A DNA stretch of 64,000 nt from Adiantum capillus-veneris. Its lineage: Eukaryota > Streptophyta > Polypodiopsida > Polypodiales > Pteridaceae. Numbering within the stretch: position 1 is the stretch's first letter; every line of letters starts with the position of its first letter. Location of the stretch: assembly GCA_014529385.2 (NCBI GenBank), contig CM043968.1:23836013-23900012 (forward strand), read 5' to 3'. Below the pieces are notes generated by a model that was not told the DNA's origin, searched no databases, and saw nothing but the letters and a program-made list of their open reading frames with translations. Below, piece by piece: positions 23,801-35,800 of the stretch. Position numbers and translations under genes: made by a program.

Positions 23801-26800
23801 AAGCTAACTCCTTAATAAAAAGAGTAAACTGATTGTCCCTCGGAACGACCCTCGGAAATTTTTGAGCTAACTTGAGTTGTTTTGCAGATATGCTGTAATT
23901 GCGGACGATTACTCTCTTTCAAGAAGGGGAGATGTAACAAACTACTGACGTGTCAAAGCCTAAAGAATGGAGCCAACTTACAGATGATGTGGCTGCCCGA
24001 GAGCAAAAACCCTAACCCTAATTTTTGCCAAAAACCCTAACTGTTGAAACCCTAATTTTGGAAACCCTAACCCTAAAACCTGCAAACCCTAATTCTAGAA
24101 ACCCTAAGAAGAACAAGCAACAGAAAAAGAAGTCCTACCAACTTATGGGGACCTCGTCCGATGGGGCCCCAAGTGACATAAAGGCATTAAAAATAAAGCA
24201 GAACACACTCAAAAGACTTTGCACATCAAAATATGATGATGTGGCACTTGTACGGACGTCCCGAAATTCGCGGCGGATTTTTAGGAAAATCTCGAAATTT
24301 TAGAAAAGTGATTTTTTTGGGGTCAGCTTTTCATATTTGATGCTTTTAGGCTTTGGGCCTTTAAAAATGAGCCTTGGGGGCCCTCTCTGGCACTTTTTAG
24401 CGCGCAGATTGCAGAGCAGGTGCTCCTCGGCTGTTGTACTTTGTGAATCGGCAGTAATATAAAGAAATACCAAAAGGGGTGGAATTCCGCCACTCCGTGT
24501 CGCGTGTCATCTCTCTCTCTCTTTCAGTTGTGATTGAAGTGCTAAAAGTTTGTTCAGTCTGTTCTTTTCTATTGGCACATGGTGCCCATTTTTAGGAAAA
24601 TCCCGAAATTTTAGGAAAGTGATTTTTTTGGGTCAGCTTTTCATATTTGATGCTTTTAGGCTTTGGGCCTTTAAATATGAGCCTTGGGGGCCCTCTCTGG
24701 CACTTTTTAGCGCGCAGATTGCAGAGCAGGTGCTCCTCGGTTGTTGTACTTTTGTGAATCGGGCGCCAAGGTTTGGGGCCAATACTCTCTGGGGTGGAAT
24801 TCCGCCACTCCGTGTCGCGTGTCGTCTCTCTCTCTCTTTCAGTTGTGATTGAAGTGCTAAAAGTTTGTTCAGTCACTTCTTTTCTACTGGCACGTGGTGC
24901 CCGTCTTGTGACAGCTTCAACAGACTCACATGAAATGCATTGTGAATCTTCCAAGAATCGGGCAGCTTCAGTCTAAAGGAGACATCATTTATCTTTTCTT
25001 TTATCTAGAAAGGGCCATAGTACCTCATGCTAAGCATTGGAAAAAGCCGCTCCTTTCCCTTCTTCTTTCTTAGGCGTGCCTTCATTAAACGTAAGAGCAC
25101 CCAATCGCCTTCCTTCAATTTCAAATCGCAACAATGTCAATCTGCTGCCTTCTTGTGTCGTTCTTGAGATTTCGCTAAAGTCTCCCGAACCTTGGCAAAT
25201 GCAGTGTCCAAGTCCCTCGTGTACTGGTCAGCTTCAAAAAAATTATCTTTCGTGCTAAGGAAGGGTGGATCCTTCGGAGCACCTTCAATGATCTCAAAAA
25301 TGGCGCTTGCCTCGTCCAAGAGTGGATCGTGCCGTTCTAGGCAAATTCCACCAAGGGCAAAAAAATGCCCTCTCTCGAAGAGTGAATCAGGGCCGTGTAT
25401 CCTTATCCTTCTTTTCTTAGGAACTCTTTCTCTTTCTACTTTCATTGTTAGAGGTCTGTCGAGTTCTATGAGATCTCATCCGTGGGGTAAGTTAAATTTC
25501 CCAAATGTATCGAGAAACCCCATTTCGCATAACCCATCAATTCTTGAATAGAATTTGACTTTTGTTCCAGGCAGTAATCTCGGATCTCTCAAAATCCCTC
25601 TGAAAGCACTCAAATGCTCAAATGTTGGCTTAGACTCATCAAAGTCCATGTTCACAAGTGTACGCATAAGGTGCACTTGATTCACAGGAGTTGTATTTTC
25701 ATAAGTGTTGCTAAATTGGCTTTATTTGACAAGAAAAATAATTCTAAATGAATTATTGGAATTTTTAAGTGAGAAAGAGGGTTTTTCTCACTAGAGGCAT
25801 CCGAGTACAAATATTTCTAGGCGTCGTTCAAAGTAATGATAGGGACACTGTGAACAGAGATATTTGTAAGGCCATCAGGAACGGGTACTTCTGATGGTCA
25901 CATCGGATGGGTGAGAGGGAGCATCGGGAAGAAGTATTCGACCATCTGGGAACGGACGTCTCTGATGCGTCATAGAATGGGTGGCATAGAGCATCGCAAA
26001 GGAGATTGTACAGTCAGTTCGGTAGGAAAGGACTAGGTGAGGGTATTTCTAATGCGTCACAAGGTGGGTGATGGGGGCATCGGAAAGGGAATATTCCATA
26101 ATCGGGAGGAAATTCCGAATTGTATTAGATTTGTGCACAAGGATGAGCAAGTGTCACGTACACATCCAACCCTATGTGTCCGTGGACAAGCTACAGCATG
26201 ATCAGGGTTTAGTCAGTCGAGTCAGTCTAGATTTAGAAGTGATATGGCACTTTTGTGAGTCTATTTGTAGACCGTGCATGCCCGTGCATGCCCGATCACT
26301 TAGTGTAGATGCATATCCTCTGGTTGCACATAGCACAATCATAAGCATTCCCATCAAAATCCATCAGAATCCTTCAGGGGAATTTTCCAGTGCATTTAGC
26401 CTATTTTACCTATTTTTGACATTTTTCACTTATTATTTTTAAGTGACTTTTGTTGGAAAGTAGGTAGGGCAAATTGAGTAAGTTTGTATATAAGCAAACC
26501 TAAACTAGCACTAATTGGTAGAAAAGGCAGCACGAGCACCTTGCTCAACAGGCAACTTCTCAAAGAACCCAAGAGGCCTAGCGTTTTTGCTCCACAGCAA
26601 CCACCTACCGTTTTTGGACCAGATCAACCAGCGTTTTTGCACTTGCACATTCCAGCGACAACAGAAAACATCAGATCAGCCTAGCGTTTTGCATTTGCAA
26701 GACAACCGGCTGCAGCAAAGCAGATTTTCAGCCCTAGTGTTTTTGCATCTGCATTATACCCCAGCATTTTGCAGATTCTCTGCAACAGAACCTCAAGAAC

Positions 26801-29800
26801 CACCAGCGTTTTCAGTTTTCAGCCCTTTGACACTGCAGATCAAGTCCCGAACCTCGCAGATCTCACCTTCCCGCAGCAGTTCCTCGCCGCACGGCCAGTT
26901 TCCGCAAGGTTTACAGTTCAGCCCGGAAAACGCAGATTTCAACATCTGCGTTTTCAACGCGTCGTCGACATAGAGTCAGAATTCAGCAGATAAAGATTTG
27001 CAGATTTCAGCCCATAGCATTTTTGGACAGCAGATAAAGACCTTCAATTTTCAGCCCTAGTGCCGGCCTCGTCATTCCCGTCGTCGTCGTCGACATAGCC
27101 TATACTTGCATCAGTCTCATTCATACAGTTTATACCAGTTTGTGCAATCATAAGTAGACCACTCTCGCGACAAGAGTGGGGCCTTCGGAGGAGGGTTTTA
27201 CAACGTCTATGGTGTCGTATTTCTCTTCTCTCTCTATCTCTCAGTCTCATACACTTTCTCGCACAGTGTCCATTCACTTGTTTGTGATCATTGCACTCTC
27301 TCATTAAGAACGGAAGGCTCTCCCTTCCATAAGAACAAAAAGGAACCTTGAGCACAGTTCGGAGCACTCATCTTGAGCAAAGTGTAAACACTCATTCCGC
27401 TGCATCCTAACATTTGGTATCAGAGCTTTGGCAGTGTTTTGTATCACTCAAGGAAAGAACCACAGAATTTTTTTTGCTTGTTGAGGTCGCACGAACCCAA
27501 GTTCGCTTGGGCGTGTCAATTCCTAATCGTGTTTTTGAAGAGTGACAAGAATCCCAGGAAAGAAGGGCTTGTCCAACCTCCCCTTGTGTCTCTTTTCACT
27601 CATTGAGAGCGGACCGTGCACTTAGCGGCCGGCCACTCGACGTAAGGTGGGAAAAAGCAACCTTGGTGTGAGCGCAAGGCCGCTAAGGGGTGCACCCACC
27701 GAAAAAAGTAGAACTCGGGTGGAGAGAAGATCCTTCTTGCACACGGTTTGCAAGCGAAAGAAAACCTCAAGAACCTCAAGACCCTCAAGACCCCAAGAAC
27801 CCAAGACCCACAAGAACCCAAGTTCCTCGTGAACTTAAGAACCAAAGATCATAGTGCATGGTCATCACCCGAAGCGGAATGGATACTTCGCATACAGGTG
27901 GCGAGCATGAGAGAGGCGACGAAGAATTTTCCCCACCAAGAGATTTTTCCGACCCTCCCCCTTCCACATCTACGTCAAGGATTGCACTAACTCCTATGGA
28001 GGCTTTGGACTAGATGTTTATGGAAAGGAAGTTAGAACGCGAAGCAAGACACGCAGAAAGAAAAGCAGAAATGGTCGCAGACACGCAGAAAACAGAGCAG
28101 AAAGAGAAGCACAAAGAAAGGCAGCCACAAAGAGTTCTAGCGACTCTTTTCTCAAGTTCACGCACAGATGCAAGAGATTTGGGGAATGGAGACTCTCTCA
28201 GTCTCTTCTTCTCCAAAGCATGACACACATGATTTGCATGATGATACGCATGATGATTTGAATGCCAATGATTTGCATGATGATTTGGATGATAATGATG
28301 AGCATGATGATTTGCATGATCAAGATGTGATTTCTCACAAGCATGATGATTTGCATGATCAAGATGCGATTTCTCACAAGCATGATGAGTTGCATGAAGA
28401 TGATGTGATTGTTCACAAGGATGATGTGTTAGTGGATGCTTTTTCTAGCAAAGCTAACCTCGTTGCAAATTCAATCAATCACACAGGATCGATCTTGGCT
28501 CTCGAGCCGAGGTCCAAAGAACCCCCACAGGAGGATTCGACCAATCAAGACGAACCAATCTTGGCTCTCGAGCCTAGGTCCAAAGAACCCTTACAGGAAG
28601 TACTATGTGTTCGCATGATTGATACGCACGCATTGTTCGAGTGTTTCAGTCGTGATCGTTTCCTGTATTTTAGCCAGCATCTTTATGTGATCCCTTTTCC
28701 TAGGCATGACATTCTACGTTGAGCACGTTTCATTCATGAATGAGCACGGATGTATGCAGATTATTCATGAAAAGCTAAAAAGTATGCATTCAAGGAAGTC
28801 ACATTCCACGTCTCTTCCTTGGCATGACACATTGGTAGAAAGAGCACATGAAAGTATGAGCACCAAGTATGGGCATTTCCGTTGGGAATTGCCACAGTTG
28901 ATTGCTTTAGATCAGCTGAGAAGGCTTCGATCTCATTGTTTGCGTGTATGATGGACCGTTTGGCACTCCATCTATTTGTTCATCGACATTGCATGCACAG
29001 CCTTTGAGGAAGACGATACTTTTCTCACTCACTTTACATGGAATAGGTATGTTCATGGTTTTGTGTTGGAAATGGTTTCAAGAATTTTCAACCATGAAGA
29101 TTCTTGAAGAAGAAAGAAGCATGACTCTCGACGAAGTTGAAGCATTGAAGGAGCCACAGAAGACTTTGTGTCGGTTTCGACGCAACCCAAAGAAGCAAGC
29201 GTTGCAGACCTTTATGAAGTTCAAGTACCGCACGACCCACACATTAGAGTGGGCAGGCAAAGAGTCCCTTCCAGGATTCCGAATGCTATTGGCGATCTCC
29301 CTCGACGCCATACAGCTCGGTACCAATACCTCACTCTAAAAAGGAGGGGATGTCACGTGACACATCCAACCCTATGTGTCCGTGGACAAGCTACAACATG
29401 ATCAGGGTTCAGTCAGTCCAATCAGTCTAGATTTAGAAGTGATCTAGCACTTTTGTGAGTCTATTCGTAGACCGTGCATGCCCAGTCACTTAATGTAGAT
29501 GCATATCCTCTGGTTGCACACAGCATGGTCATAAGCATTCCCATTGGAATCCTTCAGGGGAATTTTCCAGTGCATTTAGCCTATTTTTCACATTTTTCAC
29601 TTATTATTTTTAAGTGACTTTTGTTGGAAAGTAGGTAGGGCAAATTGAGTAAGTTTGTATATAAGCAAACCTAGACTGGCACTAATTGGTAGAAGAGGCA
29701 ACAGAAGCACCTTGCTCAACAGGAAACTTCTCAGAAGAACCCAAGAGGCCTAGCGTTTTTGCTCCACAACAACCACTGCAATAAAAGTAAACTCTCTCTC

Positions 29801-32800
29801 ACTCCCAGAACCTTAAAAAAGACAGCGCTAGCAAGAAGAAGAGGCTGCTGCAGATTTTCAGCCATGAAGTCGACGTCGTCGGAGATGCCCTTGGCTGCCC
29901 CGAGTGTACCAGATGTCGTCACGACCCAGTGTGCGAGTTCCATCACGAAGAAGTGCGTACGGAGAGAGTTTCCATGGTGACAAGATGCTTTTTTTCTCTA
30001 TTTTCAGCCCATAAACGTCGTAGAAGAAGCTGATTTACGAGAAGGAACCCGAGAGCACACCTCTTATGTGTGTAGGATTGGAAGAGAGGATTCTCTGTGC
30101 AAAGATCTCTTCCGGGGAAGTTGTTTTTTGAGAACAGAGTTGCGTCCGAGCGTCGAGACCTTGAAGGTAACGTTTTTCATGTTATAATCTCAAAGTACTT
30201 GTGTGCAGGTGTACTTCCTTTTCACGAGGGAGTAAGAGTAGAGGAAGGCATGAGCCTCTGCAAGAGAAAAGCGCTCTAAGGAACTAGAGCCAAATCAGCC
30301 CAAGGGTTTCACGGGTCTGAGAGTGGTAGACTCTCGAGTTGTGATCCGGAAGTTGACTCTCAAGGAAGGACTTCGCGTCCAAGAAAGTAGAGTTGTTCTA
30401 CAAAAAGAGGACTCTAGGAACAGAGTCGGAAAAAAGTTGCAAGGATGCCATGCCTTGAGTCTGGAAGGTGAGATCCAGAGGCGAGAACCTAGATTCTCGA
30501 GGATTCGGAATAAGGAACGGAAGTTCCTTGGAATAGGGTTTTGCCCTAGGAAAAGGAAGCTGAGGCTTCCAGGAACCATCGAGTCTTATTCTGGAACGAA
30601 TGTGGTAATACGTTCGGTTCAAGTGCTTGTATAGACTTCTCCTCAGTAATAAAGATACTCATCTTCTGGTCCCAGTACTATGTCAATCTTCTCACTATCT
30701 CTTTCTCTCTCTCTATTTCTCTCTATATCCTCTGGCTTCAATATTAAGTAATAAATTCTATTTATCCGAGTATAGTTTATTGCTATGCGCTCCCGTTTGT
30801 GACAATGGTATCAGAGCATGGTCTCCTCTCTCTCTACAAAGAAGGACGACTCTTGAAAGATACGGGAAGAAGCCATGACAAGCCAAGAGAGAAGTAAGTA
30901 GGCGGAACCCTAGCCCTGCAAGAAAAGCTCGCAGAGTCGGGAAAAAATTTCTCTCTGCAAGAAGTCGACAAGACTTGGGATTCTCTGAGAAGGTGACGAG
31001 TATGATGCTCAAGAACCTAGAGAATCCAAGGAGCGAAATGCTCAAGATCCTTCAAAACCAAGAAAATATCCATGAACATCAATCTAGAACTATAGCCAAC
31101 AAATGCCATCATTTTGGGAAGGATATGAAGGTGGTCTCTAGACCTCAGATGTAAGGTGCAACGGAAGTGAATGTTGAACTTTGCTCAAGATGAGTGCTCC
31201 GAACTGTGCTCAAGGTTCCTTTTTCTTATGGAAGGGAGAGCCTTCCGTTCCTTTAGTGAGAGAGTGCAAATGATTACAAGCAAAGTGGATAAACACTGTG
31301 AATGAAGGTGCTGGGACTGAGAGATAGAGCGAGAAGAATACGACACCAGAATGTTGTCAAACCCTCCTCCGAAGGCCCCACTCTCTATGGCGAGAGTGGT
31401 CTATTTATGATTTTGCATAAATCTCTACAATGCTTTGGACTTGCCGACGATGTCAATGACCATGAGGGCGACGACGAGACGGGCTGAAATCTGAAAATGC
31501 TAAGGGCTGAAATCTGCAAATCTTTATCTACTGAATTCTGACTCTATGTCGATGACGATGTCAATGACAACGATGCGTCAACGACGCGCTGAAAATGCAG
31601 ATGCTGAAATCTGCGTTTTCCAGGCTGAATCTGCAAACTTCGCGGGATCTGACCGTGCGGCGAGGATCTGCTGCGGTAAGGCGAGATCTCCGAGGTTCGG
31701 GGGTTCTACTGCGGAAACTGACTGCTGAAAACTGAAAACGCTGACTCTAGGGCTGATTCCATCGCGAAGATCTGCAAAAACGCTAGGGCTGAAAATGGGT
31801 CATGCTGCAAACACGTTGTGGATCTGCCAGTGCAAACCACTAACGCTAGTGTTGATCTGTCCTTTGCTGTCGCCAAGCTGATGCAGATGCAAAAACGCTA
31901 GCTCTTCTGCTGTGATGCAAAAACGCTAGAGAAACGTGGGGTCCTGCTGAGAAGTTGCATGTGAGCAAGCGCTCCTGCTGCCTCTTCAGCCAGAAAGTGC
32001 TAGCTCTAGTTTCCTTATATATTATCTTATGCAAATTACCCTACCCAATTCCAAACAAAAGTCGCTTAAAAATAATAAGTGAAAATTGTCAAAAATAGGG
32101 AAAATAGGTTTCTGCTCTATAAAATGATCCTGATGGAATCTGATGGGAATGTTGATGATCATGCTATGTGCAACCAAAGGATATGCATCTAACCTAAGTG
32201 TCTGGACATGCACGGTCTACGAACAGACTCACAAAAGTGCCAAATCACTTCCTATTCTAAACCGACTTGACTAAACTGAACCCTGGTCATGCTGTAGTTT
32301 GTCCACGGACACATAGGGTTGGATGTGTCACGTGACATCAAAACACTCCAGTCCAATTTGATACTTTTGATGGAAAGGGAAGATGTTGCGAAAGCTACTA
32401 CTTTCATTCGACAATTTGAAGTTGCCTTTACAAATGGAAATTTCTCAGAAGCGTCGAAGGTGAGGCATGTAACCAAGCATCACAAGGGGATTGCAAGTAC
32501 TTGGTGGTATACCAAAGCTCTACAAGGAATTCAAAACAAGACTTGGATTCAATTCAAAGCTGAATTTACCGACAAATTTTTTTCCTTTACACCTTGAAGG
32601 CAAAGAAGATTGGGATCGGTTTGCCCAATAGGAGCACGGCGAGTCACGGATTATGTGAACAGGTATTGGTTCTCTTTCAAAGGTGGCTCCACTCTTGAAC
32701 CCTCTTTGAGGAAGAAAAGATGAAGAAATTCAACGAAGGACTTTTATCCGAACTTCATACACATCCGCAAGATACTTCTTAGCGGATGGAGTCGTCAGCA

Positions 32801-35800
32801 ATACAAGCAAGAAGTGTACATCTCGGTGTACATAGAATCTAATCCCCGCAGTGGGACGGGAACCATTGAACACAGAAACAACGATTTTTTTACCTCTACT
32901 TGAAGAACACGTTGTTATTTGGAGTGCAGGAATTCAAACTAACTCTTGAGATTTTGAACTAAAGACCCTCAAACCTTAAGTGAGAGGGCAAGTCTCTAAT
33001 CATAGTTACATCTTTGAGGAAATCATGAAGTGAGTTTTCTTTTTCACACAAGGTATGCATATGTCTAACCACGACGATCACTCTCGAGTGTTTATGAGAG
33101 TAGGATCAAGTTGGAACATTGTTCTATGAGATGAACCGGTTTGCTAAACCATCCGAAAGTTCACTAGTTGAGGTCGTTCTCCAACAGATTACCTGCTATT
33201 GCGGGTTGAACATATGAAGGAACCATTCCGAGCTTTCAAGCAAAGAAAAGCTTTCACTAAGCTTGAGTATTTGAAAGATTTTTAGAATATTTTGAAGCAC
33301 TAAAACTAGAATCAAAAAGCTTGCTTTTCATACTTTTTAAACCAAAAACGACCATAAAAGCTATGGATATGATTTGAAAATGATTTCCCTTATCTACACA
33401 TGCGACCATGTGCGCTCTTGCTGCCAACACTGGTCAACATTGGTACATCCTATCAAAAGGTTGTCAAACATCCCTCTTACTGTCATCCCTCATCGTCTGC
33501 TACCGTATGCATACCAAAGAAATATTATCAAGTAGGGACTCTCTTTCCCCATCTTACTTTATGTGTCCTCTTCTCGATTGTGTTCAAATCTTGTTTGCTT
33601 GTTGTAAACCTCTTGTAGTTTCTGAATTGGATTGTCCATCTAAGAACAATTGATTAAGCTCTAATACCACTGTAATCAAAACAAGCGGTGAATCACTAGA
33701 ATAATACCAAAATTGAATTGACAACAACAAACACAACTTGGAATAACTCTTGAGTCACGACACAGAGCAGTTGAGTTCCACTCTTAAAAGCACTTGCCCC
33801 CAAGTCGGGCGCCCTTGGCACTTTCTTGATGATTGATCAACACTTGTGTTACAACTATTGACAACTCACGTAATCCAAGGTTACAACATGCCTCCTGGCT
33901 CTTGAATTAGCGGCCCAAGGGCCCAAAAGCATATTATCTGCTATTTTACAACATGGCTCCTAAATGCAGCTTGGGACAATAACTGACGCTACAAAACTGC
34001 AACAAAAGCTAGTGTAGAAAACTACCACGTTATCGTGCATATAAAGTGCCATTTCAAAAGGTCATACACTCTGTCACATCATCAAGTCCGTATTACAAGT
34101 TGCCATGTCAATAGTCCCGCGATCTCTCTCCTACCACTCGCGTTTCTGCTCCCGGCTCTTCCGTACGGTGAGTGCAATGGTATGTCATCAATCTATGACA
34201 ATATAGGCCTTTTAATACGAGGGAGCGCACAATGATAGCGTGCCATATTGAATAAAGGGCCAACAATTTATTTTGAGAACCTACAGACCTAAATGCTGAT
34301 AGGAAGCACTTGGAAAGGACAAGGTGAAAGGCGAGAATTGAAAACACCTGCTATTGGCTGAGGCATATAGATTCCAAAAGCTTCACCGACTGAAGAGTCT
34401 CCAACTTGAGGGCCAAAATTGTCACATGACACATCCAACCCTATGTGTCCGTGGACAAGCTACACCATAACAGGGTTTCCGTCAAGTCCAGTCAGTCTAG
34501 ATTAGAAGTGATCTGGCACTTTTGTGAGTCTATTTGTAGACCGAGCATGCCCAATCACTTAGTGTAGATGCATAGCCTCTGGTTGCACACCGCATAAGCA
34601 TAATCATTTCCATCAGATTCCATCAGAGTCAGTTTGGGGATTTTTCGAGTGACTTTATCCTATTTTTGACATTTTTCACTTATTAATTTAAGTGACTTCC
34701 CAACAAAAGTAGGTAGGGCAAATTGGGTAAGAAAATATATAAGCAAACCCAAGTTAGCACTCTTGGGCAGATGAGCAAGGAGCACAACAGGCCCCCCAGG
34801 CAGCAGGTACTCCCCCTCTCTCAGCAAGACCCTCTCCAAGCATCACTTGGCAAGCCCTCCCCATGCAGCCCAGCGTTTTCTGGCGCCATCCTCTCTTCCC
34901 ACTTGGCGTTTCCACAAGCAGCCCCATCGCCACAAAGCCCAGCCCTTAGTGTTTTCCATACCTTCAACAGATACCAATTCCTAGCGTTTGGATCGCCATC
35001 AAGGACTGTAGTTTTCAGCATTTGTGAACAGCGTTTTCAGCGCTCTAGCACAGCAGATATTCAGCGATTGCAGCATTGAATTCAGCAGTAAAAACGCAGC
35101 CCTAGCACAGAAGATTTCAGCGTTTTTCAGCATAAAGAAAACGCAGCAGATCAGCGTTTTTTTCCAGAAGAATAACAGCGTTTTTCCGCCACAAAAACAG
35201 CAGCCAAAACAGCCCCCAATCATCAGGTTTTTCAGCAGTCAGAAGTTTGCAGTTTTCAGCCCTTCAGTCATCACCATCGTCGTCACCGACTTAGTCCCAA
35301 GAGCATCGGTTTCCATGCATCATCATTGTACCACCTTGTGCAATCAATCGTAGACCACTCTCGCCAACGAGAGTGGGGCCTTCGGAGGAGGGTTTTACAA
35401 CGTCTCTGGTGTCATATCTCTCTTCTCTCTTTCTCTCAGTCTCATACACTTACACGCACAATATCCACTCACTTGTTCGTGATCATAGCACTCATTATAA
35501 AGACGGAAGGCTCTCCCTTCCATAAGAACTAAAAGGAACCTTAGCAAAAATAGATCACTAATCTTGAGGAAATACAACATTCATTCTGTTGCACCTTACA
35601 TTGGTATCAAAGCTTTGGAAGTGTTTTGTATTACTCAAGGAAAGAACCACAAGAATTTTTTGCTTGTTGCGGTCGCACGAACCCAAGTTCGCTTGAGCGT
35701 GTCGATTCCTAATCGTGTTTTGTTGAAGAGTGACAGGAATCCCAAGAAAGAAGGGCTTGTCCAATCTCCCCTTGTGTCTCTTTTCACTCATTGAGAGCGG

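Larger units (their letters stand above)
21696..24913 (+). mobile_element. Non-autonomous LTR element E (gag only) inserted in chromovirus F
   Basis: LTRs at 21696-22375 and 23933-24913, tRNA-iMet PBS at 22377, PPT at 23921. The flanks GCTTT and GCTTC agree at four of five positions as a target duplication. The 1.56-kb interior has only a short gag-like region, so the element would need enzymes from a relative. It lies in the integrase-tail coding region of chromovirus F, whose LTR and PPT are homologous, so it is a parasite inserted in its likely helper family. Confidence 0.88.
26152..27412 (+). mobile_element. 5' LTR of element B
   Basis: 1261 bp, TGTCACGTACACATCC to GCATCCTAACA. A TATATAAG box lies at 26487-26494. 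From about 26570 to 27030 it is studded with AGCGTTTTTGC-like units. Confidence 0.85.
26152..29776 (+). mobile_element. Non-autonomous gypsy element B (3' LTR interrupted)
   Basis: 5' LTR 26152-27412, PBS 27415, interior 27413-29350, PPT and 3' LTR from 29351. The 3' LTR is readable to 29776, where another element begins. The interior starts like the gag of element D at 36021, but protease, reverse transcriptase and integrase are absent and a His/Asp-rich ORF takes their place. Confidence 0.85.

Noticed and set aside
28198-28416. Minus-strand Ile/Met-rich ORF
   Set aside because: It is the complement of the His/Asp-codon repeat at 28168-28722 and has no independent support.
29755-30804. Single long LTR B continuing to 30804
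   Set aside because: Similarity to the 5' LTR of B stops at about 29776 and the end next to the PBS at 30806 is different, so a second element is more likely.
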